The notes under the pieces are model-generated. The model was given only the letters and a program-made list of their open reading frames with translations, was not told the DNA's origin and did not search any database. Below, piece after piece: positions 23,529 through 34,357 of a stretch of DNA of 64,000 bases. Made by a program: the position numbers and the translations under genes. Every line of letters begins with the position of its first letter. The stretch's first letter is position 1. This DNA is from Fennellomyces sp. T-0311 (taxonomy: Eukaryota; Mucoromycota; Mucoromycetes; Mucorales; Lichtheimiaceae), in NCBI GenBank assembly GCA_025266875.1, contig JALLLT010000045.1, positions 124,001 to 188,000 on the forward strand, given 5' to 3'.

Positions 23529-25613
23529 GCCGCCGCGGTTGTGCTTGCGGCTGCAGCTGCTGCTGATGAGGTGTACGAGGACGAAGTGGACGAGGAGGAG
23601 GTAGGGGAGGAGTAGTGTGGAGGGGTTGATATGCCCAGCATGGCGGAGGGAGTATTAGTAGCGGTATTAGTGTCAGTAGTAGAAGTAGTAGTAGCAGTAG
23701 TAGTAGTAAGGGCGGCTGGCAGACATTTGGTGGGGGAGGGGAGCTGACGGGGCACGATGGCCGACGATCGACTGACTTCGAGGACGGCTTCGTCGGGAAC
23801 GGCTTCCATGAATTCTTGCCGCACAGAGACAGGCATCTGCAGGAGCACATCTGATTTCAGCACAGAGCCGTAGTTTCGGAACATAAAGTCGAGCGCCAGC
23901 ATCTTCAGGCCCGGCTCCTCAGCCATGATCGCCTTCTCAAAGATCAACCCGCAGCTTTCCACGGTCATATGATGGCTGAAGAGTCGCTCGCAGCAGATCT
24001 TCTTGAGTCGGTTGAGAAGGTACATGTTCGCTACCACCAACACCTCGCACACCACCTGCCACGGTTCGTTTTCGTCCAATCGATCGCTGTACAAGTATTT
24101 CAGGAACGCCAGTACGATTTCATAGGGCTCTGGGATTTCCATACGCCGCCGCTGCGCTTCGAGCATCCCCGACCGGTAAATGTTCCTGAAATGCGGCCAG
24201 CGCGTAATCAGGATCACCTGATGCACATGCAGCTCCTGTCCATTCGATGGCACAATCACAAAATCCGATAATTCAGGATTGTTCAGCAACTGTGCAAACT
24301 CGTGAGAAAAGTTAGGCGGTGGAATGTCATACAGCCCAAGCGATTCGGCATTGATCACAAGCGCATCCCTGTTTTTTTTGCAAGGCGTTTGTTATCGTGC
24401 TTCCTTTGATGAGCCATCTTAATTACCTAAAATGGTCGTAGCCTTGCGGGCGGAGCGGAGCGGTGTTGCCCAGGAAGAGAAGGTTGTTCATGACGACCTG
24501 CGATTGCTCGTCGCTGCCGGCTCCGGTTTCGCTGACAACGGTAAAGTAGTTCCATCCACCCACGTCAAAGTTCGCATTGCATTCCTGGCGCTCCCATTCG
24601 AGTGTGTCGAGGTCAAGCATCCACAGCCCGTACACAGACTCTGGGTTGTTTGACGGATGTTGATACTGGTGGCCGTGGGCGAGAAAACGCCCAAAGACGA
24701 GCAATTTGCCGCAGACGGCCTCGCAGAAGTGCTGGCTCTTGAGCAGTATCATGTGCGAGCTGGCACTCGACTGGGATCCGCTCAGAACGAGGTGGGTCGT
24801 ATAGGGTGGCGCATTGAGGTTGATCACAAACAGATCAGACACGGTGCTACCGTGCTCTTCCTTGCCGGCGTAAATGTACATCTTGTGGCCTACGAGGGTG
24901 GCCGAGTGGTTGTACCGTGGCGGAACCCCGTGATATTTTGACCAAACAAACGTCTTGAGATCCAGCACGCTGAGCTCATCTAGGACATATGTGCCTATGG
25001 AATGCAGCGTTACATGCAGGCAGCGCTTTTCTTTGTGTCTTGCTTACAGTCTGAATTCCTGGCAAAGCCGCCGTATACAAAGAGTTTGTTGTCGAAAACA
25101 ACCGCGCTGTGCAAGTATCGTGCAGCCACGCTGCCGCTGACCTCGGGCTGGAACCAGGTCAGCTTGTCAAGGTCAAAGATATGGATATCGTCGCAGTACT
25201 CGCTAATCTCATTGCATCCACCTGCTCATTCGTTAGATCTGTGTGCAATGGAGCGGAAAAATATGTGGCGGAAAACTTGCCGAACACAATAACGCAGTTG
25301 TTCCACAGCGTTGCGGTGTGACCGTATCGTTTGCATGGCGCAGAGCCTTTGACGGACTATGGCGGTGGTGAGCAGAGGGAGAGGGGCGTAAAAGAAGGGG
25401 GGCCAAGGCCATTGGGGGCTACGGCTGTTTGTTTACCTGGATGGTTTCCCAGCGCATATCGCATAAATTAAGTACATGTAGGTCGTTCGTTACGTTGCCG
25501 CCGCCGCCGTGGACGAAGAGGCGGTGGTCGACTTTGACAAAGGAGGGGCGCCAGAGGCCGACGAGATTGTTGCCGGTGGTTCGGATCGGTTGGCCTGGTT
25601 TGAGTAGCGGCAT
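23429..25613 (-). CDS. Kelch-BTB-BACK protein (LZTR1/Ral2-like)
   Basis: The protein begins MPLLKPGQPIRTTGNN and runs through Kelch repeats: SFVKVDHRLFVHGGGGNVTN, a segment over exon 2-3 with RYGHTATLWNNCVIVFG, and PRYNHSATLVGHKMYIYAGK. A WMLDLDTLEWERQ unit precedes the BTB domain, which starts near NPELSDFVIVPSNGQELHVH and continues FRNIYRSGM and FLKYLYSDRL. A BACK-like helical segment follows (CCERLFSHHMTVESCGLIFE). The order Kelch then BTB/BACK is that of LZTR1 and fission yeast Ral2, which act on Ras-family GTPases, LZTR1 as a CUL3 adaptor. The C-terminal tail is low-complexity: Thr-rich, Ser-rich, then poly-Ala of about 16 residues. At least three introns interrupt it. Confidence 0.82.
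23488..23540 (-). repeat. Trinucleotide repeat encoding poly-alanine
   Basis: A near-perfect CTG/GCA repeat of about 12 units, followed by CCG/GCG codons, lies within the last 30 codons of the Kelch-BTB protein. Read in the gene's frame it gives a run of alanines. The same DNA in another frame gives poly-Leu or poly-Gln, so those overlapping frames are ignored. Confidence 0.9.
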
Positions 25614-26095
25614 GGTGCTGCGCGGCGTCGGGGAAGGAGAGTAGAAAAAAGAAAGTACTGAGGAAAGTTGAAAGGAAGAAAGAAAAAGAAGAGAAGGCTA
25701 GGGGCATTGGAGACTCAACTACTACACGACACTTGTCTCCATTTTTTCATGAAAATTTCCGCTGTCTCCTTTTCCTACAACAAATACGTGAATCGTGCAT
25801 TCGCCCCAGTGCCACACATACACATACATATATATATATCACGCTGGCCCTCCATATTTCCGAGCCCACGGAAGAATTTGCCTAGGTGTCTTTTTCTCCA
25901 GCCCACGCCTCCCTCCGCCCGCGCCCGCCGAAGCCCACCCAGCTTCCCATATAGACAAATGCGTACATACATATATATATATATATATATATAGATGCAT
26001 AGAATATGCAGGGATTATCTCGCACTTCTATTTTGCAGTATAGCCATCGCCTGTCATATATTCTTCCGAATCGCTTCGAGGCCAACCCTGCTTTA
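25614..26095. other. Intergenic region with TA microsatellites
   Basis: Between the Kelch-BTB start and the PAK stop I see no gene. There are two TA-rich simple repeats, near 25.83 kb and at 25969-25993, and a purine-rich stretch near 25.65 kb. Confidence 0.6.
25969..25993. repeat. (AT)n microsatellite
   Basis: An uninterrupted AT dinucleotide run of about 12 units. Confidence 0.9.
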
Positions 26096-28556
26096 TTAAC
26101 GTTTACTGGTTTTGAACTTCATTAGTGGCGCCAGGATGTCCAAAGGCCCTGCCTTCTTTAAAAAGTCGTGCTATGTTTGCGTTGCTGTGTGTGAGTCGTT
26201 GCACGTCTTCCTCCGCCTACCCGCTTACCTCTAACAGTTCTGCCGCCGTGGCTCGCGATCGAACGTCCACGCAGAGACACACCGCCAGGAAGCTCTTCAA
26301 TTCCCGCGAAAGCTTCTCCGGATGCTTCAGCGTGGGCGTGCCATTCGTGGCAATGAGGTACAGTGCCTTGAGCGGCTCTTCATCGAGATATGGCGGCTCG
26401 TTTTCGATCATCTCAATGGCCATGATACCCAGTGACCAGATGTCTACTTTGGCACCGTACTCTTTCTGTTTGACCACTTCAGGAGCCATCTACGGAAAGC
26501 AACTCCTATTAGTTACCATCGTTGTGCCATTTGGCGCCATGGAAACCACTTACCCAGTATGGCGTGCCAACCATGGTAGCACGCTTGTTCTTGGATTCAG
26601 TAAGCTTGGCACAGAAGCCGAAATCGCTGATCTTGACTTTGCCTTGGAAGTTGAGGAGGATGTTGTCCGATTTGATGTCTCTGTGGATGATGTTTTGTGA
26701 GTGAAGATGGTGCAGACCGGCTGACGTCTATGTGTATACACATATTTGTGCTCGTTAGCGATCCTATTGTGACAAATTGGACGGCCACTCCTTACCTCTA
26801 AGCAAACAGTGGCGATCTGCTGCTCTGTCATGGTGTTGTTGTCGATCACATCTGTCAATGCGCCGCCTTCCATGTATTCCATGATGACCCACAGGTCCTT
26901 GGATCCCACCAAGAACGAGTCGAGGTAGTTGACGATATTGCGGTGCTGCGATTCTTTCATGACCAGGATTTCGTTGACAATGAGTTCTTTGCGTGGCTGG
27001 TTGGCCAGATCCATTTGTTTGATAGCCACTTTGGTGTTTGTGGCATGCGATATGGCAACATATACCGAGCCCGAGGCGCCTTGGCCCACACGCTTGAGCT
27101 TCTTGTACAACGCATTCGGATCGCCGCGCGTAACAACCGATCGCAGCTTCTCCATGATCTGCGCTTCGGTCATGGTGCTGATACGCTGCTCCACCTTCTT
27201 CTTTGTTGGTGTTGATACTTGCTGTGCTGCCTTTTCACGCTCTCGTTCACGAATCTCTCGCTCACGCATCTCCCGCTCTCGCACTTCCCGTTCTCGCTGT
27301 CGTTCACGCTCCTTTTCTCGTTCACGACGCTGTCTCTCCCGCTCTCGTTCGCGTTCGCGCTCTCGTTCACGCTGTCGCTCACGCTCCAATTTCTGCTGCT
27401 TTTCACGCTCGTAGTCGTATTGCTGTCGGTACGATCTGGAAGGTTCAGGCCGTGGGCTGGATGGTGGTTTCACAACGGGTGAGCTGGGATAACCCCCCTT
27501 TTTTGATGTTGCACACGACGGTCAGAAAGGGCAATTCATTGTAAAGCGTGCGTATGCGTCTCCCACTTACCGATTCGTCTCGTGTAGGCGAAAGTTTCGA
27601 TGTTTGCAGGCGATCCTGATGCACCCCCTTATTGTTAGACCTGAGCTAAAATAAAACCACTGGCCCTGTGTATATATACCGGTTGGCGAATGGACAACTC
27701 GTCCATCATCTCGTTGACATCGACATCGGGCAGACCTCCTGCCATGGGAGGCGGCGGTGCGGGTCGCGGGGGAGGCACTCGCCCTGGTGGGGCTTTTTTG
27801 GATTCCTGTAGCAGTGCAGCCCACCGGTCGTCGCTCATGCGCTCGACAGCGCCCTGGAGATGTGACGACCCGTATTCTTCTGCCTCGCGTTTTGTCTGCT
27901 CGGTATAAAATTCAAGCACATCCAAGACGGCTTGCGGATTCTTGGCTGCGTCTTCTGCCGTGATGGCAGATCCTTTCAGCAGTTTGGTCCATTGATCCGG
28001 CATGCCCTGCACGGCTATTGAGCACGGTGTGACGCTTACGCATGAGAGAGAGAGAGACTTACGGTGAAAGCGCCTGTGTTGGGGTCGAAGCCGACGTGCA
28101 TTTCATGAACAAAGTTGGTGGGGCCTGAGGCACCCAAGGGCGATCTCTACACACAGCACGGTATGAGCACGCACAGCCACGGCGCAGCGAACAAGGGTTT
28201 GGCAGATACTTGCGTTGTATATCTCGTCCATCCAGGAGTACAGTTCGTCGTCGCTTTTGCATGCAATATAGTAGGTCTTATCCTTGACAGCAATCTCAAA
28301 GCAGTACGGTTTGAGGTCGGTGCGCGTGACGGATGTGATCTCTTTGAGGAAAATCAGGGCGACGCATTGGCCGGATTGCTTTCGACAACAACGATATGAA
28401 TACACACTCTCTCGCTCGCAGTTACAAACAAGGTACCTCGTTTCTATGGAACGTCAGTGCCTGATCCCTTAAAACACAGAACCGCTTGGACCATATCCAT
28501 GCGCGTAAGCCTTCTTCTTTCACCGACAGGTAACCATCTTTAATGATTTCAGTCAT
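26096..28556 (-). CDS. CLA4: Cla4-type p21-activated kinase (PH-CRIB-kinase)
   Basis: This is a PAK family Ser/Thr kinase that acts downstream of Cdc42/Rac in polarity and septin control. The N-terminus ([20 protein letters not shown], start at 28556) is a PH domain that binds phosphoinositides. The CRIB/p21-binding segment follows, with [21 protein letters not shown] proline-rich segment ([12 protein letters not shown]3-binding type) and a 60-residue Arg/Glu repeat come next, then the kinase: [47 protein letters not shown] and [13 protein letters not shown]. It ends [22 protein letters not shown] plus CRIB identifies the Cla4/Skm1 branch rather than Ste20. Seven or more introns are present. 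All catalytic residues are intact. Confidence 0.93.
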
Positions 28557-29222
28557 GTTTGTCGAGATGAGCCGTCAATTCTTCGAGATTGCGGCTACCG
28601 AAACGGGCCGGGTATATGAGAAAGAACAAAAGGAGCAAACGGGGAGCCAATTCGCGGAAGCCAAAAAATAAGAGAGGAGGGGGGGAGGGGTTGTGGTGCT
28701 CGTGCAACGTAATATGCGTGCCGGTGAGTCCATCAACATGCTGCAGCCTGACAACTCATCGCCCGTTATTATGCTGCCGCACATAATGCACGCCTCTCCT
28801 TAATTACTCTCGTCTGGTGGTATATTTAGGCAAAAAGTAGACACTCATTTGACACCACTTTTGCGTAAATGAAAACATCCCACGTGCTCACAGGGTTTCC
28901 GCTGACCCTGAGCCTTGCATGCCATAATTACTCTACATTGCACGGCCACTTGGCCTGCTCTTTGTTCCTCGACAATCAAAAAAGATCGCGCACCCACGCC
29001 GTCCGCAAACAGCCCCATTGCGCATATGCTATTCAACAATGAAGCAGGTCCGTTGCTGGCTCGCGATCCCTCCCCCAACGCCTCTCTCTCTTCCCCCCCC
29101 CCCACTCGTGGACCTGTGAAACGTCACCACGAGCTTCAATGTTTTGTTACATCATACAAATCTAGCATGGCAAACGTGCAACGGACTTTTTTTTATATAT
29201 TTATATGTACAATGAATATTTT
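28557..29222. other. Intergenic, no gene seen
   Basis: This is the upstream region of the PAK gene and the 3' flank of PPP4R3. It contains several G or C homopolymer runs, near 28.68 and 29.10 kb. A plus-strand open frame here is the antisense shadow of the PPP4R3 acidic tail. Confidence 0.55.
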
Positions 29223-32200
29223 TCATTTGCTGTTGGATCGCAGTTTCCGTACCGTGGGGTTGATGACGATTTTCTTTGGTGATGCGTTGAACGGCGAAAG
29301 GTTTCGTTTCCTTCTCTTGTCCCCCGCTCGTGCTGCTAATACGTCATCCTCGTCGTCGTCGTCGTCGGCGCGTCGTTTGCGTAGAGGCGGAGATAACGCA
29401 CGGTCGGGCTCAACGGTTGTGGCGGGTGGTGGTGATAGTGATGATGATGCTGGATCGCCGGTGTTGCTATTAGTGGTAGTAGTATCGGGTGATTGGCTAT
29501 TAGATGTTTCCTTATCCTCGCTTTCCATTTCCTCGTCAGAAGAATCTGAGCCATCGTAGTTGACAAGCGGCTCAAATGTGTCATTGCTTTCTGACGAGTT
29601 GCCAGGTGCTTGTTCAGTATTTGTGCTGGTATTTGTACTTGACATGTCCTCTTCGTCGGATGATTGGTTAAAGTATTCTTCCTCTGCAGCAGCGTCCTCC
29701 ATTCCAATGTCTTGTCCATTTCGCTCATTGGCTCTGCAATAATCATAGCTTGCATTAGACCACATTTTTTGTTACCATGGCAGTAAAAGAAACCACGTTA
29801 CCCTCCCAACTCAATGTCACCACCTTCGTTCGACTCGCTAGGTTCCATATTCTGCTCGTGCCGTAACCGTAACATTTTGCAAATCGATACATAATTGATG
29901 GTGTCCAGCACCGAACCATAGTTTGTGATTAAATGTTCGACCAATGTTTTGACGTTTTCCTGAAGCGAGATATTAGCTGGCGGAAAAAAAAGACGGCAAA
30001 TCGACGCTTACCCTTCTTATAAATTCCAGCACTTCAAGACAGGCAGAATTGAGCAAATTGTTGCGACCGTCAGTGTCCAAGAGTACTCGTATCGTCGGTT
30101 CGAAAATGTTGAATTTCATAAGTTGCCGGGTATAGAACTCGTCCATTAGACCGATACAAGTGCGGAACACGCGCAAAGCAGCTAAAAATGACAAAATCAG
30201 AAACGGAACTTGTAAGCGAGAAAGAAACGCCTACCAAGCTTGAGATGTGCTTGTCTGCATCGATATAATTGCATGATCTTGACAAAACAGTCGGTAGAAA
30301 GCATTAAGTATTTGCTTCGGAAGCTGTGTTGTCGTATGACGAAACAAATGAGGTCGCATAGGAACACACACAGATCAGATTGATCACGTGTGAGCTCAAG
30401 AACTTCTATAGGACCTATATAATCGCTCAGTTCCCTGTTCATACATTCTTTCAATATCGCTTACCGTCCAATTTGATTGGTTTCACATCCACTTTCTCAA
30501 AAGGACGCAGGAATAAATTACAATAACTATCGTAAAATACAGTAAGGTAAATTTCAGTGTCCGGATCTTGCTTGCGTAACATCTTGTTTTGACATGAAAG
30601 ATTCGGTTAGTCACCGTCCACCGATTCACTCAAAAAAAAAAAGATACCTCAGCAGCCATCGTGCTAGCAACCATTGTCCCGTTGCCCAGATCCATTGACG
30701 CCTTGACGATTTCTGCGTATTGTACCTTGAGGCCCGGATCGACGTCAAGTGCGAAGCGCTTCAGGACCGTGCCCAAAGTAGTGTTTTCGGCATCCATCAC
30801 TTTGGTCTGCTCAATGGTATATTCGCGGAAAAGGTATGCATCGAGCTCCACAATCGACGCAAGTACGTTGGCGGTATGCGTACGGAGCACTTCATCGTCG
30901 GAAGACAGCGCAAATGGAAACATCTCGAACAGCCCATGTTTGGCCAAAGTCCTACAGAAACCGGGCTGGTCGTCAGGATACACGAGGCGCCTTTTCCGTC
31001 GATCAATGCATCAACATACCTTGCCAAGGCCGCACGTGCGCTGGTTTGCACGGTCTTACTCATGATGCATAACTGAATGACGAACTTGGAAGCTTCTTTT
31101 TTCCGGGCATCGGTGGCATCTTCATCTTTGAAAATTCCAAATACCGCTTCGAGATATTCGTGGTTGCTTTCAAAATAGTTGATGACATCGATGTTATTGA
31201 AAAATATCAGCGAGTGCAGGATGGATGCCAGCGAGTCATCGAGTGCATTGCCAAGGATCACGTCTTTGAGATATTTCAGCCGTAACGTTTGTTGTATCTT
31301 GGATTTGACCGTCTCATTTTCAATTGGAAACACCTGACGATCCATGCGTTATTGTCCCGCACCCCTTGGTCATCCTCCTTTCGACCTTACCGGTTTGATA
31401 TTGGCGTGCCTTGTAAGATTGTCCCTGTGTTTGGCCCTCATGTTTGGCGTTGCGGGGTTGTCTGTATAGAGCATCAGCTATTCGGTGACACCAGCCTCTA
31501 ACCACAGCCCACCGGTATACATACATTCGAGGATGCCCAGGACACCCATGATGGTCTCATCGCGGATGATTTGCTCGATGATGGTATTGTCGTTCAGGAA
31601 TACTACACACGGCGGGCATATGAGTAAGCTGGATCAGGGTCGGGGTTAGCATGCAACGTACTAATAGACTTAATGATGGAGTGGAGTTTATGCAGATCTT
31701 CTTTGCTTTCCAAATCCTCGCATGATTCAAACACAGGCAGTAGCTTATCAATGTAATTCTTCCGAGAAAGTCAATAAGCAGCGGTTACACACGGCAGACG
31801 GAAAAGGTTACTTACTTCTGGTACGATGTAGGACGCCAGGCGATCCTTGTCCTGCATGGATTTGGCATTGTTGAGGATCGCCGCGACTTCGGACAGATTG
31901 GACAGCTCGGGCGACGGCAGCGCTGGCGTCTCGTGCGCGTCGCTCGTGGGCGGGGTGGTGTCTCCATTGTCAGATTCAACGGCTGCGCACCAGGCGACAA
32001 TAAAAATTAACCTCATGCTTTCGACCCCCGTCATCTCACTTTATCGCCGTACCTGCTCTGGGTCGCTTATCACTATCTCGCCGCTGATGAATAAGGTTCC
32101 TGATGGGTAAAAAAAAAAGATCAAGTTTAGAACAAACGCCCTCTGTCTCTCATTCTCAGCATCGTCTTCAGCAGCCCGTTCTCTTCACTTTGTTCACTCC

Positions 32201-32697
32201 TTCCTCTCACGTGCCATATATATTCACAGCCATCAGATTCTTGAAAACTCAACGCTAGCTCGTTTGCTTTATCCTCATTCCAGACAATCAACGTTTCTAA
32301 TCGTCCCATTTAATTCAAGGATGGCCATTGTCCAGAAAGCCGTTGCTCAGTTACCTTGTTGCTTCTGGTATTCTTTGTGCTCTAGAACTTTAGAAATCAA
32401 CAGCGTTGACTGATCTTTTTCGCTTTTCACAAAGAGCTCGTCGGGTTCTTCGTCTCCCTGTTGTTTCATCGCGATCGATCAGTTTTTGGGGTGTTCATGC
32501 ACGGGTAGATAAAACGCGATGGGGGAAATCGAGTAGTGTTCTTTGTTTTTTTATAATTTTACCATGTTGTATACGCAAAATCCTGTTCCTTGATCTTGCC
32601 AGCTGCCTTCGCCTTCACCGATGAGTTTATATACTTTGACGCGAAATTCGTTTGATTTCGCAGAGGTATCCGACTGCGTCTGCATTTCTTCTGCCAT
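29223..32697 (-). CDS. PSY2: PP4 regulatory subunit 3 (PPP4R3/SMEK/Psy2)
   Basis: This regulatory subunit directs protein phosphatase 4 to substrates such as phosphorylated H2A and Rad53. Exon 1 (from 32697) codes an EVH1/RanBD-type PH fold: EFRVKVYKLIGEGEGSWQDQ, GTGFCVYN. Exons 2-3 continue with LLISKVLEHKEYQKQQ and ETLIVWNEDKANELALSFQE, closing the fold as in other SMEKs. The Smk-1 armadillo region follows: LKYLKDVILGNALDDSLASI, FFNNIDVINYFESNHEYLEA, RKKEASKFVIQLC, DQPGFCRTLAKHGLFEMFPF. The C-terminus is acidic (SSDEEDMSSTN, DSSDEEMESEDKE), then a basic RKRRADDDDDEDD block that could serve as a nuclear signal. About ten introns are present. Length and order match the family. Confidence 0.92.
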
Positions 32698-33997
32698 TTA
32701 ATACAGTTTTGCAATACAAATTCGGTTGTTTCGCAGTTTGAAGGAGAGAAAGATAAAAAAAAATGCGATGCGAAATGGACGATCGAGATGCACCCACTCA
32801 ACAATTGGCGAAGCCAGCCATGTTGTACGTCACCTGAATTGCCGGAGTTGCCTGTTGCTGACCAATGAGTTGCCTTTGACATTTTTCTTTCCACTCTGGC
32901 ACCTTCCTCTTTCATACCTTCATCTTCCACGCAACCTTGCGTTCAAAAAGTTAGGCGATCAGCATCAGTGTCTCGGTGATCGCGCAAGCGGCAAATATTA
33001 TTTGACAATCTCTGAACAACGCAATCAATGCTCTTCCTTTTATTGTCATGCCAACGTGTGTCACTGGTTACGAGTCTTATTTTATTCGAAACAATATGTT
33101 CGCTGACAACTATGCATGGACACAAGCGATTATATGGCTTTCAGGTACACCATCAGAATGATTATTGCGCCGCATGTAAACTTGATCATAACGTCTGTAT
33201 CATATTCAGGCTTGGGATCCAATGGTTATTTAAGCTTTTACTACATGTAGCCCATAACCCTCCCCAAGTGGAAAATGCTCGGCATCAGAAGAATATGCCT
33301 CGACAAAATCTGAATGAGCTCAATCTTGCTGTTATTCAACTGGAGAATGTGAATTGATGAACTATCTCAAAAGCACATCGGCAACTCAAGGACTGCAGTA
33401 AAGTCTCTTAATTGCAAAAGATATGTGACTTCTGCATCATCTAAAGAAGCTCTATGCATATCGCACCAACAATGCGGGTCCCTTTCATGTCATATACATC
33501 ATATCAACTACTATTACTGTCTGACCTCACAAAATAACAAGCAAAAGGACACAACTAGCATTGGCAACGATGTAACTCGATAATGAACTGGGTAGCCCCC
33601 ATTTTCCTATCATGGTGGATTACTAAGTTTATTTATAAACCTATACACTGCAACCAAGATATCTATAGAAATCATTAGTAAAACATCATTATAGCGAGCG
33701 GCCACTGTAGTATGTACACGGAGTCCCTATACTGAATGTTTATATAGTTCAAAAGTTATAATTTATTTTGAGAGGTAATAGACCTGCTCCTAAAGGTATT
33801 AGGGAATCTTTATATATATGCTGAATTCTTCAGTTTCGAAAAGGTAACTAGATTTTCGCGGATAGGCATAAGTTCCCTGCTAGATACGGGGCTCACTATC
33901 GTATCATCGAAAATTAGGTCACAACACAAAAAACATGAAAGAATAAAAGAATAAACAGCAAAATACATCAAAAAATGAAAAAAAAATAAAAATCAGC
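32698..33997. other. Long AT-rich intergenic region
   Basis: I recognise no gene in 1.3 kb upstream of PPP4R3. An open frame of 126 codons (32726-33106, plus) and one of 109 codons (33028-33357) have no recognisable domain, and I do not call them. The region ends at a foldback element. Confidence 0.5.
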
Positions 33998-34194
33998 ACC
34001 ATGTTTAACCACTTAAACGCTACCACAATACCTACCGCTGAGCAACAATCTCCCCGCAGCCGTTCGCGGTATCAACCCTTCGCATTACGCGAAAAACCAA
34101 CTCGTAGAGTGAATAGGAAGATGACACTTATTGGAGGGAGCTGAGTTCGCTCGACGGTAAGTATTATGGTTGCTTTTAAATGGTTAAACATGGT
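33998..34194. repeat. Foldback / long-TIR MITE-like element
   Basis: The two ends are inverted copies of each other over roughly 46 bp. The outer 20 bases are ACCATGTTTAACCACTTAAA on the left and, read from the other strand, ACCATGTTTAACCATTTAAA on the right (19 of 20 identical). The similarity continues inward through ACCACAATACCTACCG versus ACCATAATACTTACCG. The centre (about 105 bp) is GC-richer and has its own small TCGCG/CGCGA symmetry. No coding capacity is seen. It is most easily explained as a short non-autonomous DNA transposon; a structured RNA is an alternative. Confidence 0.75.
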
Positions 34195-34357
34195 ACTGCC
34201 TCTTTTCTATGTATTTACAGTGTCTAAAAAGTGATGTCGCTACTTAAAAAAAAGCAATGCTGTTTCATAAAAGGAAATCACTGTATATTTTGTATTATAA
34301 AAATCTTGATGTTAAATAAAAGACTCTGCAAGCAAGTCTGCACTTGACACGCGAAAC

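Noticed and set aside
23470..23850. A 126-codon frame rich in Leu, Pro and Gln overlapping the Kelch-BTB tail.
   Set aside because: It is the same trinucleotide repeat read in another frame; the BTB frame has conserved domains and this one does not.
28915..29559. A 214-codon plus-strand frame.
   Set aside because: It runs antisense to the acidic, low-complexity PPP4R3 tail; its Ser-rich content is a by-product of Asp/Glu/Ser codons on the other strand.
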